Positions 14,988 through 21,738 of a stretch of 22,980 nt of DNA are shown here, piece by piece. The translations under genes were made by a program, and so were the position numbers. The stretch spans positions 1 to 22,980 of the forward strand of contig CAAEVU010000167.1 in NCBI GenBank assembly GCA_900759575.1. The letters are read 5' to 3'. A model generated the notes under the pieces. That model was not told where the DNA came from. It made no database searches and saw only the letters and a program-made list of their open reading frames with translations. The stretch's first letter is position 1; every line of letters starts with the position of its first letter. This stretch comes from Clostridia bacterium (GTDB taxonomy: Bacteria > Bacillota > Clostridia > Oscillospirales > Acutalibacteraceae).

Positions 14988-16520
14988 TCATTTGTGAGCT
15001 GCCAAACTGTCCCTTATCTTAAATTCAACATCCACCCGTTTATCAGGGTAAACATAAATCTTATCAATCAGAAGATCAACCAATTCCGAAGTCAGCCCAT
15101 CGCTTTCCGTCAGCATCCGGGAAATATCCATCTGCTGGCGCTGGTGCTGCCGTTCTTCCTGTTCGGCTTCAAGACGGGCCATGACAACCGCTTTGATATT
15201 CTGCACTTCCAACAGCCTTTCACTGATCTGCTCTTTTTGCTCCTTGTATTTCGGGAGCGGAATCCCCCCGGAAACAAGCGATTCATACAGCTTCCGCTTT
15301 TCTTCCTGCAGTTCAAAAATCTGCCGGTCAAAGTCAGCTTGACGTAAAGCAACGGTATCTACCTTACGGAGATCCGCTAAGCTGTCAACGCCAAATGCTA
15401 CCTGGAACTGTTTGCACAGTAATTCATAAACAAGCTGGTTCAGTTCTTTTTCTCGGATATGAATATTATAGCAGTCCAGTGAAGGAATCGTGCTGGAAAA
15501 GCGACACCGGTAAGATGTCCCGTTTGCCAGGTGCAGGGCATGTTTACAGCATCCACAGATAACCTTCCCACGCAGGAGATAGTTGTGCTTTTTCCTGTTT
15601 GGAATCTTAAAACGCTGAATAGAGGCATTGGCCTTTGAAAAGATTTCCTCATTCACCAGCGGTATATGATGGTTCGGTATTTTGATCCAGTCGCTTTCCG
15701 CTTTGCTCCGCATTTTGTGGCCGCCAATTTCCGTAACCTCTCTTTTGCCAATCACATAAGTGCCCATATATCGTTCGTCAGCAAGAATCCGAAGCACCGT
15801 AGAATTACACCACATTCCGTGAGTTCTTGAAACATCGTGTGTCTTAATTCCTTTTCGAGCCTTATGTTCTCCGGGCGTGGGAATCTGCTGACGGGAAAGC
15901 TCCCGTGCAATATCGGCTGCGTTCATGCCATTTACGGCATATTCAAAAATTTTCTGGACTACTTCGGAGGTCTCCGGGTCCGGCACCATCCGTCCGTTTT
16001 CCCCTTTGCGATAACCGTAAGGGCAGATTTTACTTTGGTATTCGCCACGCTGGAATTTCAGGTATTTGGCCGTTTTGGTCTTTACCGACATATCACGGCT
16101 GTAATACTCACTGATTAAATACTTGAAGGCGACTTCCATACCTCCGGTATCACCTTTTAACTTTTGGGTGTCAAAATCATCATTGACAGAAATAAAGCGG
16201 GTATGAAACAGCGGAAATACCCGCTCGATAAAGTAGCCGGTTTCCAAACTGTTGCGACCAAACCGGGAAAAATCTTTTACCATGATACAGTCAATCCGAT
16301 TGGCCCGTACCAGGTCAAGTAATTCCTGCACCGCAGGGCGCTCGAAGTTTGCCCCGCTGTACCCGTTATCTACAAACTCCATAAGTTCCGCATTGGCATA
16401 TTCAGGCAGTTCAGAGGCATATTCCCGAAGGATGCTTCGCTGGCTGGAAATACTCATACTATCTGTTTTGGCGTCCTCCAAAGAAAGACGGATATAAAGA
16501 GCAATCATATACTTTTTCAT
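14988..16520 (-). CDS. Large serine recombinase 3
   Basis: This 510-aa site-specific recombinase has the resolvase/invertase domain at the N-terminus: YIRLSLED with catalytic Ser13, DNGYSGANFERPAVQELL, and the Arg region VKDFSRFGRN. The Recombinase domain follows (CPYGYRKGENGRMVPDPETS onward), then a zinc-ribbon with CGCC as first pair and a later Cys in the SLDCYN region, and a long charged coiled coil (about 395-470). The C-terminal end IYVYPDKRVDVEFKIRD resembles that of recombinase 2. Its ATG overlaps the TGA of recombinase 2 as ATGA, indicating translational coupling. Catalytic residues look intact. Large serine recombinases integrate and excise elements through a double-strand break with a 5'-phosphoserine link. 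Confidence 0.93.
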   Translation of the reverse strand: MKKYMIALYIRLSLEDAKTDSMSISSQRSILREYASELPEYANAELMEFVDNGYSGANFERPAVQELLDLVRANRIDCIMVKDFSRFGRNSLETGYFIERVFPLFHTRFISVNDDFDTQKLKGDTGGMEVAFKYLISEYYSRDMSVKTKTAKYLKFQRGEYQSKICPYGYRKGENGRMVPDPETSEVVQKIFEYAVNGMNAADIARELSRQQIPTPGEHKARKGIKTHDVSRTHGMWCNSTVLRILADERYMGTYVIGKREVTEIGGHKMRSKAESDWIKIPNHHIPLVNEEIFSKANASIQRFKIPNRKKHNYLLRGKVICGCCKHALHLANGTSYRCRFSSTIPSLDCYNIHIREKELNQLVYELLCKQFQVAFGVDSLADLRKVDTVALRQADFDRQIFELQEEKRKLYESLVSGGIPLPKYKEQKEQISERLLEVQNIKAVVMARLEAEQEERQHQRQQMDISRMLTESDGLTSELVDLLIDKIYVYPDKRVDVEFKIRDSLAAHK

Positions 16521-18154
16521 TCTGCCGCCGCCTCCTTAAACGCCTCAAATTCCGTGCGGAATGTAAATTTTACATCTACCTGTTTATTCGGGTAGACCGT
16601 GATCCGCTCAATCAAACGCTCAATGAGGGCGGCAGTCAGGGAGCCTCCGGCCAAAAGTTCCTGCTCGTCTTTTTCCAGGTTCTTACACTTTTCGGCCTGT
16701 TCCTGACGGACGGCAGACTGATTTTCATAAAAGGAAAGCTCTTTTTGGGCCGCCTGCATCTGTTCTTCGTAAGTCGCTTTCAAAACGAAATATTCTTCGC
16801 TGTCAATCGCTCCGTTCATCAGATTTTCATAAAGAGTTTGCAAAAACTCACGGCTTTGGTTAAGCTGTAACTTTGCCCGGTTGATTTTCTCACGGGTGGC
16901 AGCCTCTTTTTCCTGCTTTTGAATGTTGTCGTTCAGAAGCAGCGCATAATCCCCCAGGACGGCGGCTAATTCCCTTTTAAGAATGTCCAGAACCGTTGCG
17001 ATCAGCTCGGTTTCGCTGATGGAAACACCAGAGCATTTATCTTTATGTACCCTGGTAGGGGTCAGGCAGTGGAAGCGATATGAACCATTGCATTGTTGGC
17101 GTTGCCGGTGCAGGCTTCTCCCGCAGTCTCCACAGAAAATCCGCCCCTTGAAAATATTGGGCGTATATGGAATAACCGGGTGCTTCTTGCTTTCCTCGGC
17201 CACTTCTGCCCGGTACTTCTGGACAGCATCAAAAATCTCTCTGGAAACAATAGGCTCATGGGTGCCAGTAACCACAATCAGGTTTTCCTCGCCTGCGGGC
17301 ACCTGCCGGTGAAGGACCGTTTTTGTCCGCCCTTGCACCATGTCGCCGGTATATTTATCCTCCTTCAAAATCTTGGCAACTGTCCAGGTCTGCCAGTAAC
17401 CACGACCAGCCAATGCGTGATGGGTGATCTCTCCGGTCTGCATTTTATACTTTCCTGGGGAGGGATAGCCACCCTCATTAAGAAGCAATACAATCCGATT
17501 GAGAGGGACTTTTTCATAAGCCCACTGGAAAATCTGGCGTACCACAGGAGCCGCCACCGGATCAATAATCAATTTGTGGCAGTCATCAGGGTCTTTCATA
17601 TATCCAAATGGCGCCCTGCCACCCACATACTTGCCCTCTTTCATATCCTGACGGGCCTGGGCCTTTATCTTGCGTCCTATGTCCAGTGCATAGGCTTCGT
17701 TAATCATATTTTTCAGCGGAAGGATAATACCGCCATGGAGATTATCAGGATTTTCAGAATCAAATTGATCCGTAACGCTGATGAACCGGACATTATGGGA
17801 AGGGAAATACCGCTCAATGTAATATCCCGTGTCAATGGCATTGCGTCCCAAGCGTGAAAGGTCTTTGACAATCACACAGCCCACTTTGCCGGATTCAATA
17901 TCCGAAAGCATCCGTTGGAAGCCGTCACGGTTGAAATTCGTTCCTGTTGCTCCGTTGTCGATATAAATGTCGTAAAGACGCAGTTCGGGCTTCCCAAATA
18001 GGAATTTTTCAAGAACCAGCTTTTGAGTTTCGATAGAATTTCCACGTTTATTGTTATCCTCCACAGACAGCCGGATATACAGCGCCGTACTGATAAACGG
18101 GGAAACAGGCATGGCAGCCTGCGCTGTATTATGCTTCCTGCTTTTTCTTGCCAT
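16517..18154 (-). CDS. Large serine recombinase 2
   Basis: This 545-aa recombinase has an extra basic N-terminal stretch (MARKSRKHNTAQAA) before the resolvase domain YIRLSVED, putting the catalytic Ser at residue 30. VKDLSRLGRNAIDTGYYIERYFP carries the conserved Arg. The recombinase domain (APFGYMKDPDDCHKLIIDP) and a Zn-ribbon (FCGDCGRSLH, with HC and KC pairs further on) follow, then a coiled coil and ERITVYPNKQVDVKFTF. The start lies 1 base after the stop of recombinase 1, with a GGTGG site inside that gene. All three proteins are clearly distinct at their N-terminal domains, so this is an old paralogous set, not a recent duplication. It may recognise a different half-site or act as partner subunit; that is inferred. 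Confidence 0.93.
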   Translation of the reverse strand: MARKSRKHNTAQAAMPVSPFISTALYIRLSVEDNNKRGNSIETQKLVLEKFLFGKPELRLYDIYIDNGATGTNFNRDGFQRMLSDIESGKVGCVIVKDLSRLGRNAIDTGYYIERYFPSHNVRFISVTDQFDSENPDNLHGGIILPLKNMINEAYALDIGRKIKAQARQDMKEGKYVGGRAPFGYMKDPDDCHKLIIDPVAAPVVRQIFQWAYEKVPLNRIVLLLNEGGYPSPGKYKMQTGEITHHALAGRGYWQTWTVAKILKEDKYTGDMVQGRTKTVLHRQVPAGEENLIVVTGTHEPIVSREIFDAVQKYRAEVAEESKKHPVIPYTPNIFKGRIFCGDCGRSLHRQRQQCNGSYRFHCLTPTRVHKDKCSGVSISETELIATVLDILKRELAAVLGDYALLLNDNIQKQEKEAATREKINRAKLQLNQSREFLQTLYENLMNGAIDSEEYFVLKATYEEQMQAAQKELSFYENQSAVRQEQAEKCKNLEKDEQELLAGGSLTAALIERLIERITVYPNKQVDVKFTFRTEFEAFKEAAAE

Positions 18155-18155
18155 T

Positions 18156-19775
18156 TCAGACCACCATCCTTTCCTGTACCGGCGTAATCAGGGCAAGTGC
18201 TTTTTCGTATTCGTCCTGATAATTAAATTGAATCTGCAATTCGTCTTTCCCCAGCACTGTGATAACCTGAACAAGCTGGATGATTGCCTTGCGGTCAAGT
18301 TCTTCCAGATCGGAAAAACGCTTAAAATTCTCAATCCAGCGATTCCTTTCACTCCGGTTTTCCATAACATCCGCCCGTTTTTCTTTAAGAGCGGCAATCG
18401 CCTGTTCAAGCTGGGTAATCCGGGCACTATAACTGCTTTTGTTATAAAGGAACTCCGGCTTGTCCAGAAATCCGTTTACCATACTTTCATACAGTTTCAT
18501 CTTATATTGACGAATCCGCTCCAACTGCTGCTCATTCTGGGCGATCTGCCGCGAATACTCTTTGATAAGTTCACGGTTGATACGGCTCTGGTCTATGCCG
18601 GATAAGATTTCATCCAGAGAGACTACATTGGCAATAAACCCTTTCAGGCTGTCCCGCACGCACTCCATCAGCTCATGTTCCTTTACCATGACCGGATGGG
18701 CGCAGCCGTTCTTCTTTCCGGTGGGACAATAGTAATAGTGATATTCTTTGTCTTTGTAGCGGTTCGTTTTGCGTACCATCCGGCTGCCGCAGCAACCGCA
18801 GACCAGTATGCCGGAAAACAGATAGACTTTATCTTTTTGGGGAGATGTACGGGTGTCCAGGTTGCGAATCCTTTGCACCAGGTCAAAATCATTCCGATCA
18901 ATAATGGCTTCGTGAGCATTTTCCACGCGAATCCACTCGGAGGAAGGGCGGCTCTCCATCTCTTTCAGTTTGAAGTGCTGAGAACCCTTTCGGCCCTGGA
19001 CCAGCGTACCGGTATAAGTTTCATCCTGCAAGATCCGGGTGACGGTATTGGCCGACCACCGGCAATCCTTCCGGTCTGTATAGCCTTTCTTGGCATGGGG
19101 AAGGCCATAATACTTTTTATATGCCAGGGGAGAGAGCGTACCCAGCCGGTTCAGCTCATTTGCGATGGCGTAGGGGCTGAATCCTTCCAGGCGCATCCTG
19201 AAAATGCTCCGCACCACCTGGGCAGCATATTCGTCTACCACAAGAAGATTATGATTTTCTTCGGATTTACGATAGCCATAAACCGGGAAAGCTCCAACGA
19301 AATCACCGTTCTTGCGCTTTGTCTCCAGAGAACTTCTCGTCTTGATGGAAATATCCCGTGCATAGGCTTCATTCATAATGTTCTTTACTGATACAGTCAG
19401 GTCATCGCCTGCGCTCTCATTGAGAGTATCAATATTGTCATTGATGGCAATAAACCTCACGCCATAGGCCGGAAAGACACGGCGCATATAGCGGCCAGTC
19501 TCAATATACTCACGGCCAAGACGGGAAAGGTCTTTGACAATGACGCAGTTGATCTTTCCCTCCATGATGTCATCCATCATTTCCTTAAAAGCCGGACGGT
19601 CAAAGATAACCCCGCTGTACCCATCGTCTACCTTTTCGGAAACCAGCTCGATCTCCGGGTGACGGCTCACGAAATCTTCGATCAGCTTTCGCTGGTTGCC
19701 TACACTGTTGCTTTCATTTGATTTGTCATCCGTATAAGATAAACGGATGTATTTGGCAGCCTTATAAACCTGCAT
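18156..19775 (-). CDS. Large serine recombinase 1
   Basis: This is the first gene of the operon, 539 aa. The resolvase domain has YIRLSYTD with catalytic Ser13, VDDGYSGVIFDRPAFKEMM and VKDLSRLGREYIETGRYMR. The recombinase domain begins near FPVYGYRKSEENHNLLVVD. The Zn-ribbon is complete (CGCCGSRM, then CPTGKKNGCAHP), and a coiled coil (about 400-490) and LQIQFNYQDEYEKAL end the protein. ATG at 19775 follows AAAGGAG by 9 bases. A TATAAT box at 19863-19868 probably drives the operon, with a paired repeat over its -35 region. DUF6870-like gene and this operon share a strand, separated by 143 bases. Confidence 0.94.
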   Translation of the reverse strand: MQVYKAAKYIRLSYTDDKSNESNSVGNQRKLIEDFVSRHPEIELVSEKVDDGYSGVIFDRPAFKEMMDDIMEGKINCVIVKDLSRLGREYIETGRYMRRVFPAYGVRFIAINDNIDTLNESAGDDLTVSVKNIMNEAYARDISIKTRSSLETKRKNGDFVGAFPVYGYRKSEENHNLLVVDEYAAQVVRSIFRMRLEGFSPYAIANELNRLGTLSPLAYKKYYGLPHAKKGYTDRKDCRWSANTVTRILQDETYTGTLVQGRKGSQHFKLKEMESRPSSEWIRVENAHEAIIDRNDFDLVQRIRNLDTRTSPQKDKVYLFSGILVCGCCGSRMVRKTNRYKDKEYHYYYCPTGKKNGCAHPVMVKEHELMECVRDSLKGFIANVVSLDEILSGIDQSRINRELIKEYSRQIAQNEQQLERIRQYKMKLYESMVNGFLDKPEFLYNKSSYSARITQLEQAIAALKEKRADVMENRSERNRWIENFKRFSDLEELDRKAIIQLVQVITVLGKDELQIQFNYQDEYEKALALITPVQERMVV

Positions 19776-19858
19776 AGAAAAACACTCCTTTCATCACGGA
19801 AAAATCCCCGCAATTCAAGGAGTGCAGTCTGCTTATCGGTATTCAATTCCTTTTCCAT
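19700..19858 (-). CDS. Possible 52-codon leader ORF overlapping recombinase 1
   Basis: An ATG 4 bases after the TATAAT box opens a frame starting MEKELNTDKQTALLELRGFF that contains the recombinase ribosome site and runs 76 bases into the recombinase gene in another frame. It would be translated as a leaderless or near-leaderless message. It may be a coupling peptide or chance; the charged, non-repetitive first 25 codons look more protein-like than the overlapping remainder. Confidence 0.3.
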   Translation of the reverse strand: MEKELNTDKQTALLELRGFFRDERSVFLCRFIRLPNTSVYLIRMTNQMKATV

Positions 19859-19862
19859 GTTT

Positions 19863-19913
19863 ATTATAACGCTCCATGCGGGAAAAATCAGCCCCCAAAA
19901 TGAAAAAATCAGC
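19863..19913 (-). promoter_or_regulatory. Promoter and paired repeats of the recombinase operon
   Basis: TATAAT (19868-19863 on the - strand) has no good -35 box. Instead AAAAATCAGC occurs twice on the + strand (19883-19892 and 19904-19913), 21 bp apart, i.e. two helical turns, covering the -35 region: a candidate activator or repressor site. Confidence 0.45.
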
Positions 19914-19918
19914 AAATT

Positions 19919-20149
19919 TCAGCGAAGGATTCCGCGCAGACATTCCTCCAGGGTAGCACCTTCCTGGGAAAAACTTGCCCGGACAACAAATCCGCCGCAT
20001 TTGAAATGATACGGGTCCCGGATCTGCCGGACAAACTCGGCAATCCTTTCTTCCCGCGGCAGGTCCTTATTGACAGATACATCCCGGATGTCGGCAAGTC
20101 TGTCTGCTTCCGGGGTATGTATGACCGTATAGGCCGGTGTTTGAGTCAT
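19919..20149 (-). CDS. DUF6870-like small protein
   Basis: This 76-aa protein starts at ATG 20149, with AAAGGAG about 8 bases upstream. After a short N-terminal part it reads ADIRDVSVNKDLPREERIAEF, VRQIRDPYHFKCGGFVVR and a final TLEECLRGILR. That order (IRDV, LPREER, I.(N/D)PY.(Y/F)(R/K)CG, final (T)LE.(R/C)L) is the pattern I associate with DUF6870, a family frequent in Clostridia conjugative elements; function unknown. The family assignment is from memory, and the upstream in-frame extension to 20233 has no ribosome site. It lies directly upstream of the recombinase operon. Confidence 0.65.
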   Translation of the reverse strand: MTQTPAYTVIHTPEADRLADIRDVSVNKDLPREERIAEFVRQIRDPYHFKCGGFVVRASFSQEGATLEECLRGILR

Positions 20150-20258
20150 AACAACAGCTCCTTTCTTTTCATACTGGATCATCAAAATCACATGAATAAG
20201 GCCGGACACACGAAAAGAGCGGCCCGGCCTCATGGTATCTGATTTCGATTTTATAAGA

Positions 20259-20298
20259 ATCCATGCCGCTGCTCGAAAATCAAAACAACGGCATGGAT
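20259..20298. terminator. 10-bp perfect stem-loop, probable terminator
   Basis: ATCCATGCCG (20259-20268) and CGGCATGGAT (20289-20298) form a perfect stem over 20 bases; the - strand side continues TTCTTATAAAAT and the + side GTTTTCTT. It lies 7 bases after the stop of the 58-aa gene, where a - strand terminator is expected. Confidence 0.5.
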
Positions 20299-20304
20299 GT
20301 TTTC

Positions 20305-20481
20305 TTAGTAGCTTGCCGTATTTGCCACGCCCCCCGGCAGGCCCGTTTCCGGGCCGGGGATGCCACAGGCTGCGGCCAGCTTTACCGCATCATAGCCCTG
20401 CTTGTGCCGTCGCTTCGCCAGAGCTAACGAACACAGAAGGGACTCCCCCCAAGTCTTTGACGGGTCGTGAGAAAGTATCAT
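20305..20481 (-). CDS. 58-aa conserved-looking protein of unknown function
   Basis: ATG at 20481 opens a 58-codon frame starting MILSHDPSKTWGESLLCSLA, followed by LAKRRHKQGYDAVKLAAACG and ending in GVANTASY. CAGGG lies 4-5 bases upstream. The composition is protein-like: a predicted helix with KRRHKQ and AVKLAAA, then a Gly/Pro-rich tail. A 102-codon frame on the opposite strand across the same bases is Pro/Ser-rich and more likely its shadow. No family is recognised. It is bracketed by a terminator hairpin downstream and a still shorter frame upstream, and may be a genuine element gene normally missed by length cut-offs. Confidence 0.5.
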   Translation of the reverse strand: MILSHDPSKTWGESLLCSLALAKRRHKQGYDAVKLAAACGIPGPETGLPGGVANTASY

Positions 20482-20492
20482 TATACCCTGTA

Positions 20493-20588
20493 TCAGTCAT
20501 CGCGTCTGGCCTGCCACAGCCAGATCAATGGATAGCGTAGATCGCTCGGACGGCTGGGCTTCATCACCTCCTTAAAGCCGCCTGTCAT
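20493..20588 (-). CDS. Possible 31-codon ORF upstream of the 58-aa gene
   Basis: The frame reads MTGGFKEVMKPSRPSDLRYP and ends WLWQARRDD, stopping 12 bases before the 58-aa start, so re-initiation would be possible. An AAGGAGGTG sits directly before the internal Met codon at 20564, too close for that start and unused by the first. It may be a leader peptide or chance. Confidence 0.25.
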   Translation of the reverse strand: MTGGFKEVMKPSRPSDLRYPLIWLWQARRDD

Positions 20589-20631
20589 CGCGCCGCTCTA
20601 TTTGCCGCTCGGAATACAGGGAAAGTACCTA

Positions 20632-20710
20632 TGGCACCGTATATGCAGTTTTCAAGGTCCAGATGAAGGATTGGGAGCTTGTCTGCATATACAGGTGGGT
20701 GTGGCACCGT
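20632..20710. repeat. Nested inverted and direct repeats in a non-coding stretch
   Basis: TGGCACCGT occurs at 20632-20640 and again at 20702-20710. Between them GTATATGCAG (20639-20648) and CTGCATATAC (20683-20692) are perfect 10-base inverted copies 34 bases apart. The stretch 20589-20799 holds no convincing gene. This could be a transfer origin, a replication or att-like site, or a stable small RNA; the sequence alone does not decide. Confidence 0.5.
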
Positions 20711-20799
20711 TGAAGGTTCTCACTCACCGAAATGGCATTGTCCCAAAAAATTGTCCTTCTATAAGTCGTGACATTTTCGGGGGTAAATTTATAGGGGGT

Positions 20800-21225
20800 T
20801 TAGAAATTTTCTTCTAAAATTTTTTCCAGACGCCGAAGTCCGCGCCGAATACTTTCATGGACAGCATGGAGAGAAACACCTTCCATCTTGGCAATATCCA
20901 TCAGGGTAATGCCGAGAATATAGCGAGCGTACACACGCTGGCGTTGTTTCTCTGGCAATGAAGAAATCGCCTGGTACAGCCGTTCTTCCTCCAGGTGCCT
21001 TTCTACGATCTCCTGCAGCGTTGGGGTAAAAAGAACAGCTTCGCGTTCAATATCATCCCCATAATCAAGAGAAAGGAATGCCTTATGCCGGTATGTACGG
21101 CGGCGATATGCCACTTCTTTTCGCTGATATTCTACCAGCACATCTACAACCTCATCGGGCAGGCTGATAAACAGATCCGTTTTATATATTTCCGGGTAAA
21201 ATTCCCGCAGATTGATTTCTTTCAT
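20800..21225 (-). CDS. Sigma-70 region 4-like protein of conjugative-element type
   Basis: This 141-aa protein starts at ATG 21225, 7 bases after GGAGG. The C-terminal 50 residues, ISSLPEKQRQRVYARYILG then LMDIAKMEGVSLHAVHESIR and RGLRRLEKIL, form a sigma region 4 helix-turn-helix that would contact -35 DNA. The N-terminal part (FYPEIYKTDLFISLPDEVVD, then KEVAYRRRTYRHKAFLSLDY) is typical of the short sigma-like proteins of Tn916-family elements; no complete region 2 is seen. It probably activates element functions such as excision or transfer. The gene lies behind a long leader with an intrinsic terminator, suggesting attenuation. An in-frame extension to 21447 begins within the leader and is not favoured. 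Confidence 0.85.
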   Translation of the reverse strand: MKEINLREFYPEIYKTDLFISLPDEVVDVLVEYQRKEVAYRRRTYRHKAFLSLDYGDDIEREAVLFTPTLQEIVERHLEEERLYQAISSLPEKQRQRVYARYILGITLMDIAKMEGVSLHAVHESIRRGLRRLEKILEENF

Positions 21226-21237
21226 GGTAATCCTCCA

Positions 21238-21275
21238 ATTTCGATTTTTGAGTGGGTTAATGGGCAAATCGAAAT
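21238..21275. repeat. Inverted repeat just upstream of the sigma-like gene
   Basis: ATTTCGATTT (21238-21247) and AAATCGAAAT (21266-21275) form a perfect 10-base inverted repeat with 18 bases between, ending a few bases before the GGAGG site on the - strand. As RNA it could influence initiation; as DNA it could be an operator. Confidence 0.45.
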
Positions 21276-21434
21276 CAGAGGGGCGGTGATCTACACCGTA
21301 CAGGTCCGGCGGCAGGCTTGTCCTGCGCCTTATTTGTAAAAAAGAGCGCCCACCGTACAGCGGTAAGCTGCGCCTGTCGTATTCCGTCACCATCTGACGG
21401 AGCAGAATGGAAAATGCAAAATCCTGTCGAATGG

Positions 21435-21470
21435 AAAAACCCCGCAATCCATCGCAGGATTACGGGGTTT
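21435..21470 (-). terminator. Attenuator-like terminator in the leader of the sigma-like gene
   Basis: On the - strand AAACCCCGTAATCC and GGATTGCGGGGTTT pair over 14 bp (one T-G), with a 6-base loop and a TTTTT tail. It sits 210 bases before the sigma-like start and 22 bases after a short leader ORF, so transcripts from 21595 must pass it. Confidence 0.8.
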
Positions 21471-21491
21471 GAATCTCTTTTATATGACCGG

Positions 21492-21533
21492 CTATGTCGA
21501 GGCCGGTATTCTGACCTCGGCAGCATTTTCCAT
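21492..21533 (-). CDS. Possible 13-aa leader peptide before the attenuator
   Basis: ATG GAA AAT... encodes MENAAEVRIPAST, ending shortly before the terminator. AAGGAG precedes it closely and lies in a hairpin (21537-21553) that also contains the stop codon of an earlier 14-codon frame. Its codons span two mutually exclusive stems: CGAGG/CCTCG (21498-21502, 21515-21519) and CCGGC/GCCGG (21488-21492, 21502-21506). The layout is that of ribosome-mediated attenuation. Confidence 0.4.
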   Translation of the reverse strand: MENAAEVRIPAST

Positions 21534-21541
21534 GCCCTCCT

Positions 21542-21586
21542 TTATTGAAGGAGAGCAGAGTTACCTATTATGTCCACCTCCCTCAT
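21542..21586 (-). CDS. Possible 14-aa leaderless leader peptide
   Basis: ATG at 21586 is 8 bases after a TATAAT box and opens MREVDIIGNSALLQ. Its stop codon lies in the loop and stem of the hairpin CTCCTT/AAGGAG, so a ribosome ending here would free the next ribosome site. No Shine-Dalgarno precedes it. Confidence 0.3.
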   Translation of the reverse strand: MREVDIIGNSALLQ

Positions 21587-21594
21587 TTTGGGGC

Positions 21595-21600
21595 ATTATA
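21595..21600 (-). promoter_or_regulatory. -10 box of the sigma-like gene leader
   Basis: TATAAT on the - strand, about 370 bases before the sigma-like start. No good -35 hexamer at 16-18 bases; a dedicated factor may help. Confidence 0.5.
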
Positions 21601-21709
21601 TAGGGATAAATGCTATAATTCTTCCAGAAACGTCATGGTTTTACTGAATTTAATCAACAATACATGACAAAATCAGGCATTATCCACACAGCAGAAAAAA
21701 CGAAAATTT

Positions 21710-21737
21710 AAGGGTGCGGCAGAAATACCGCACCCTT
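21710..21737 (-). terminator. Terminator of the winged-helix gene
   Basis: AAGGGTGCGG (21710-21719) and CCGCACCCTT (21728-21737) form a perfect 10-bp stem with an 8-base loop directly after the stop; on the - strand it is followed by AAATTTTCGTTTTTTC. Confidence 0.7.
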
Positions 21738-21738
21738 T

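Larger units (their letters stand above)
21226..21738 (-). other. Long leader and intergenic region before the sigma-like gene
   Basis: This 513-base stretch holds, in - strand order: the hairpin after the winged-helix gene, an unremarkable A/T-rich part (21601-21709), a -10 box, two short leader frames, alternative stems, an intrinsic terminator, then about 190 bases with CTGTACGGTG repeated directly (21360-21351 and 21303-21294) and the TTTCGATTT inverted repeat. I see no gene in it beyond the leader peptides. Confidence 0.6.

Noticed and set aside
14988..19775. The three recombinases as a recent tandem duplication
   Set aside because: Their N-terminal domains, zinc regions and lengths differ throughout, so divergence is old.
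20232..20540. 102-codon + strand frame
   Set aside because: Pro/Ser/His-rich, no ribosome site, opposite the better-looking 58-aa frame and the terminator hairpin.
21226..21447. Longer form of the sigma-like protein starting at 21447
   Set aside because: The extra part would overlap the attenuator terminator and lacks family similarity; ATG 21225 has a proper GGAGG.
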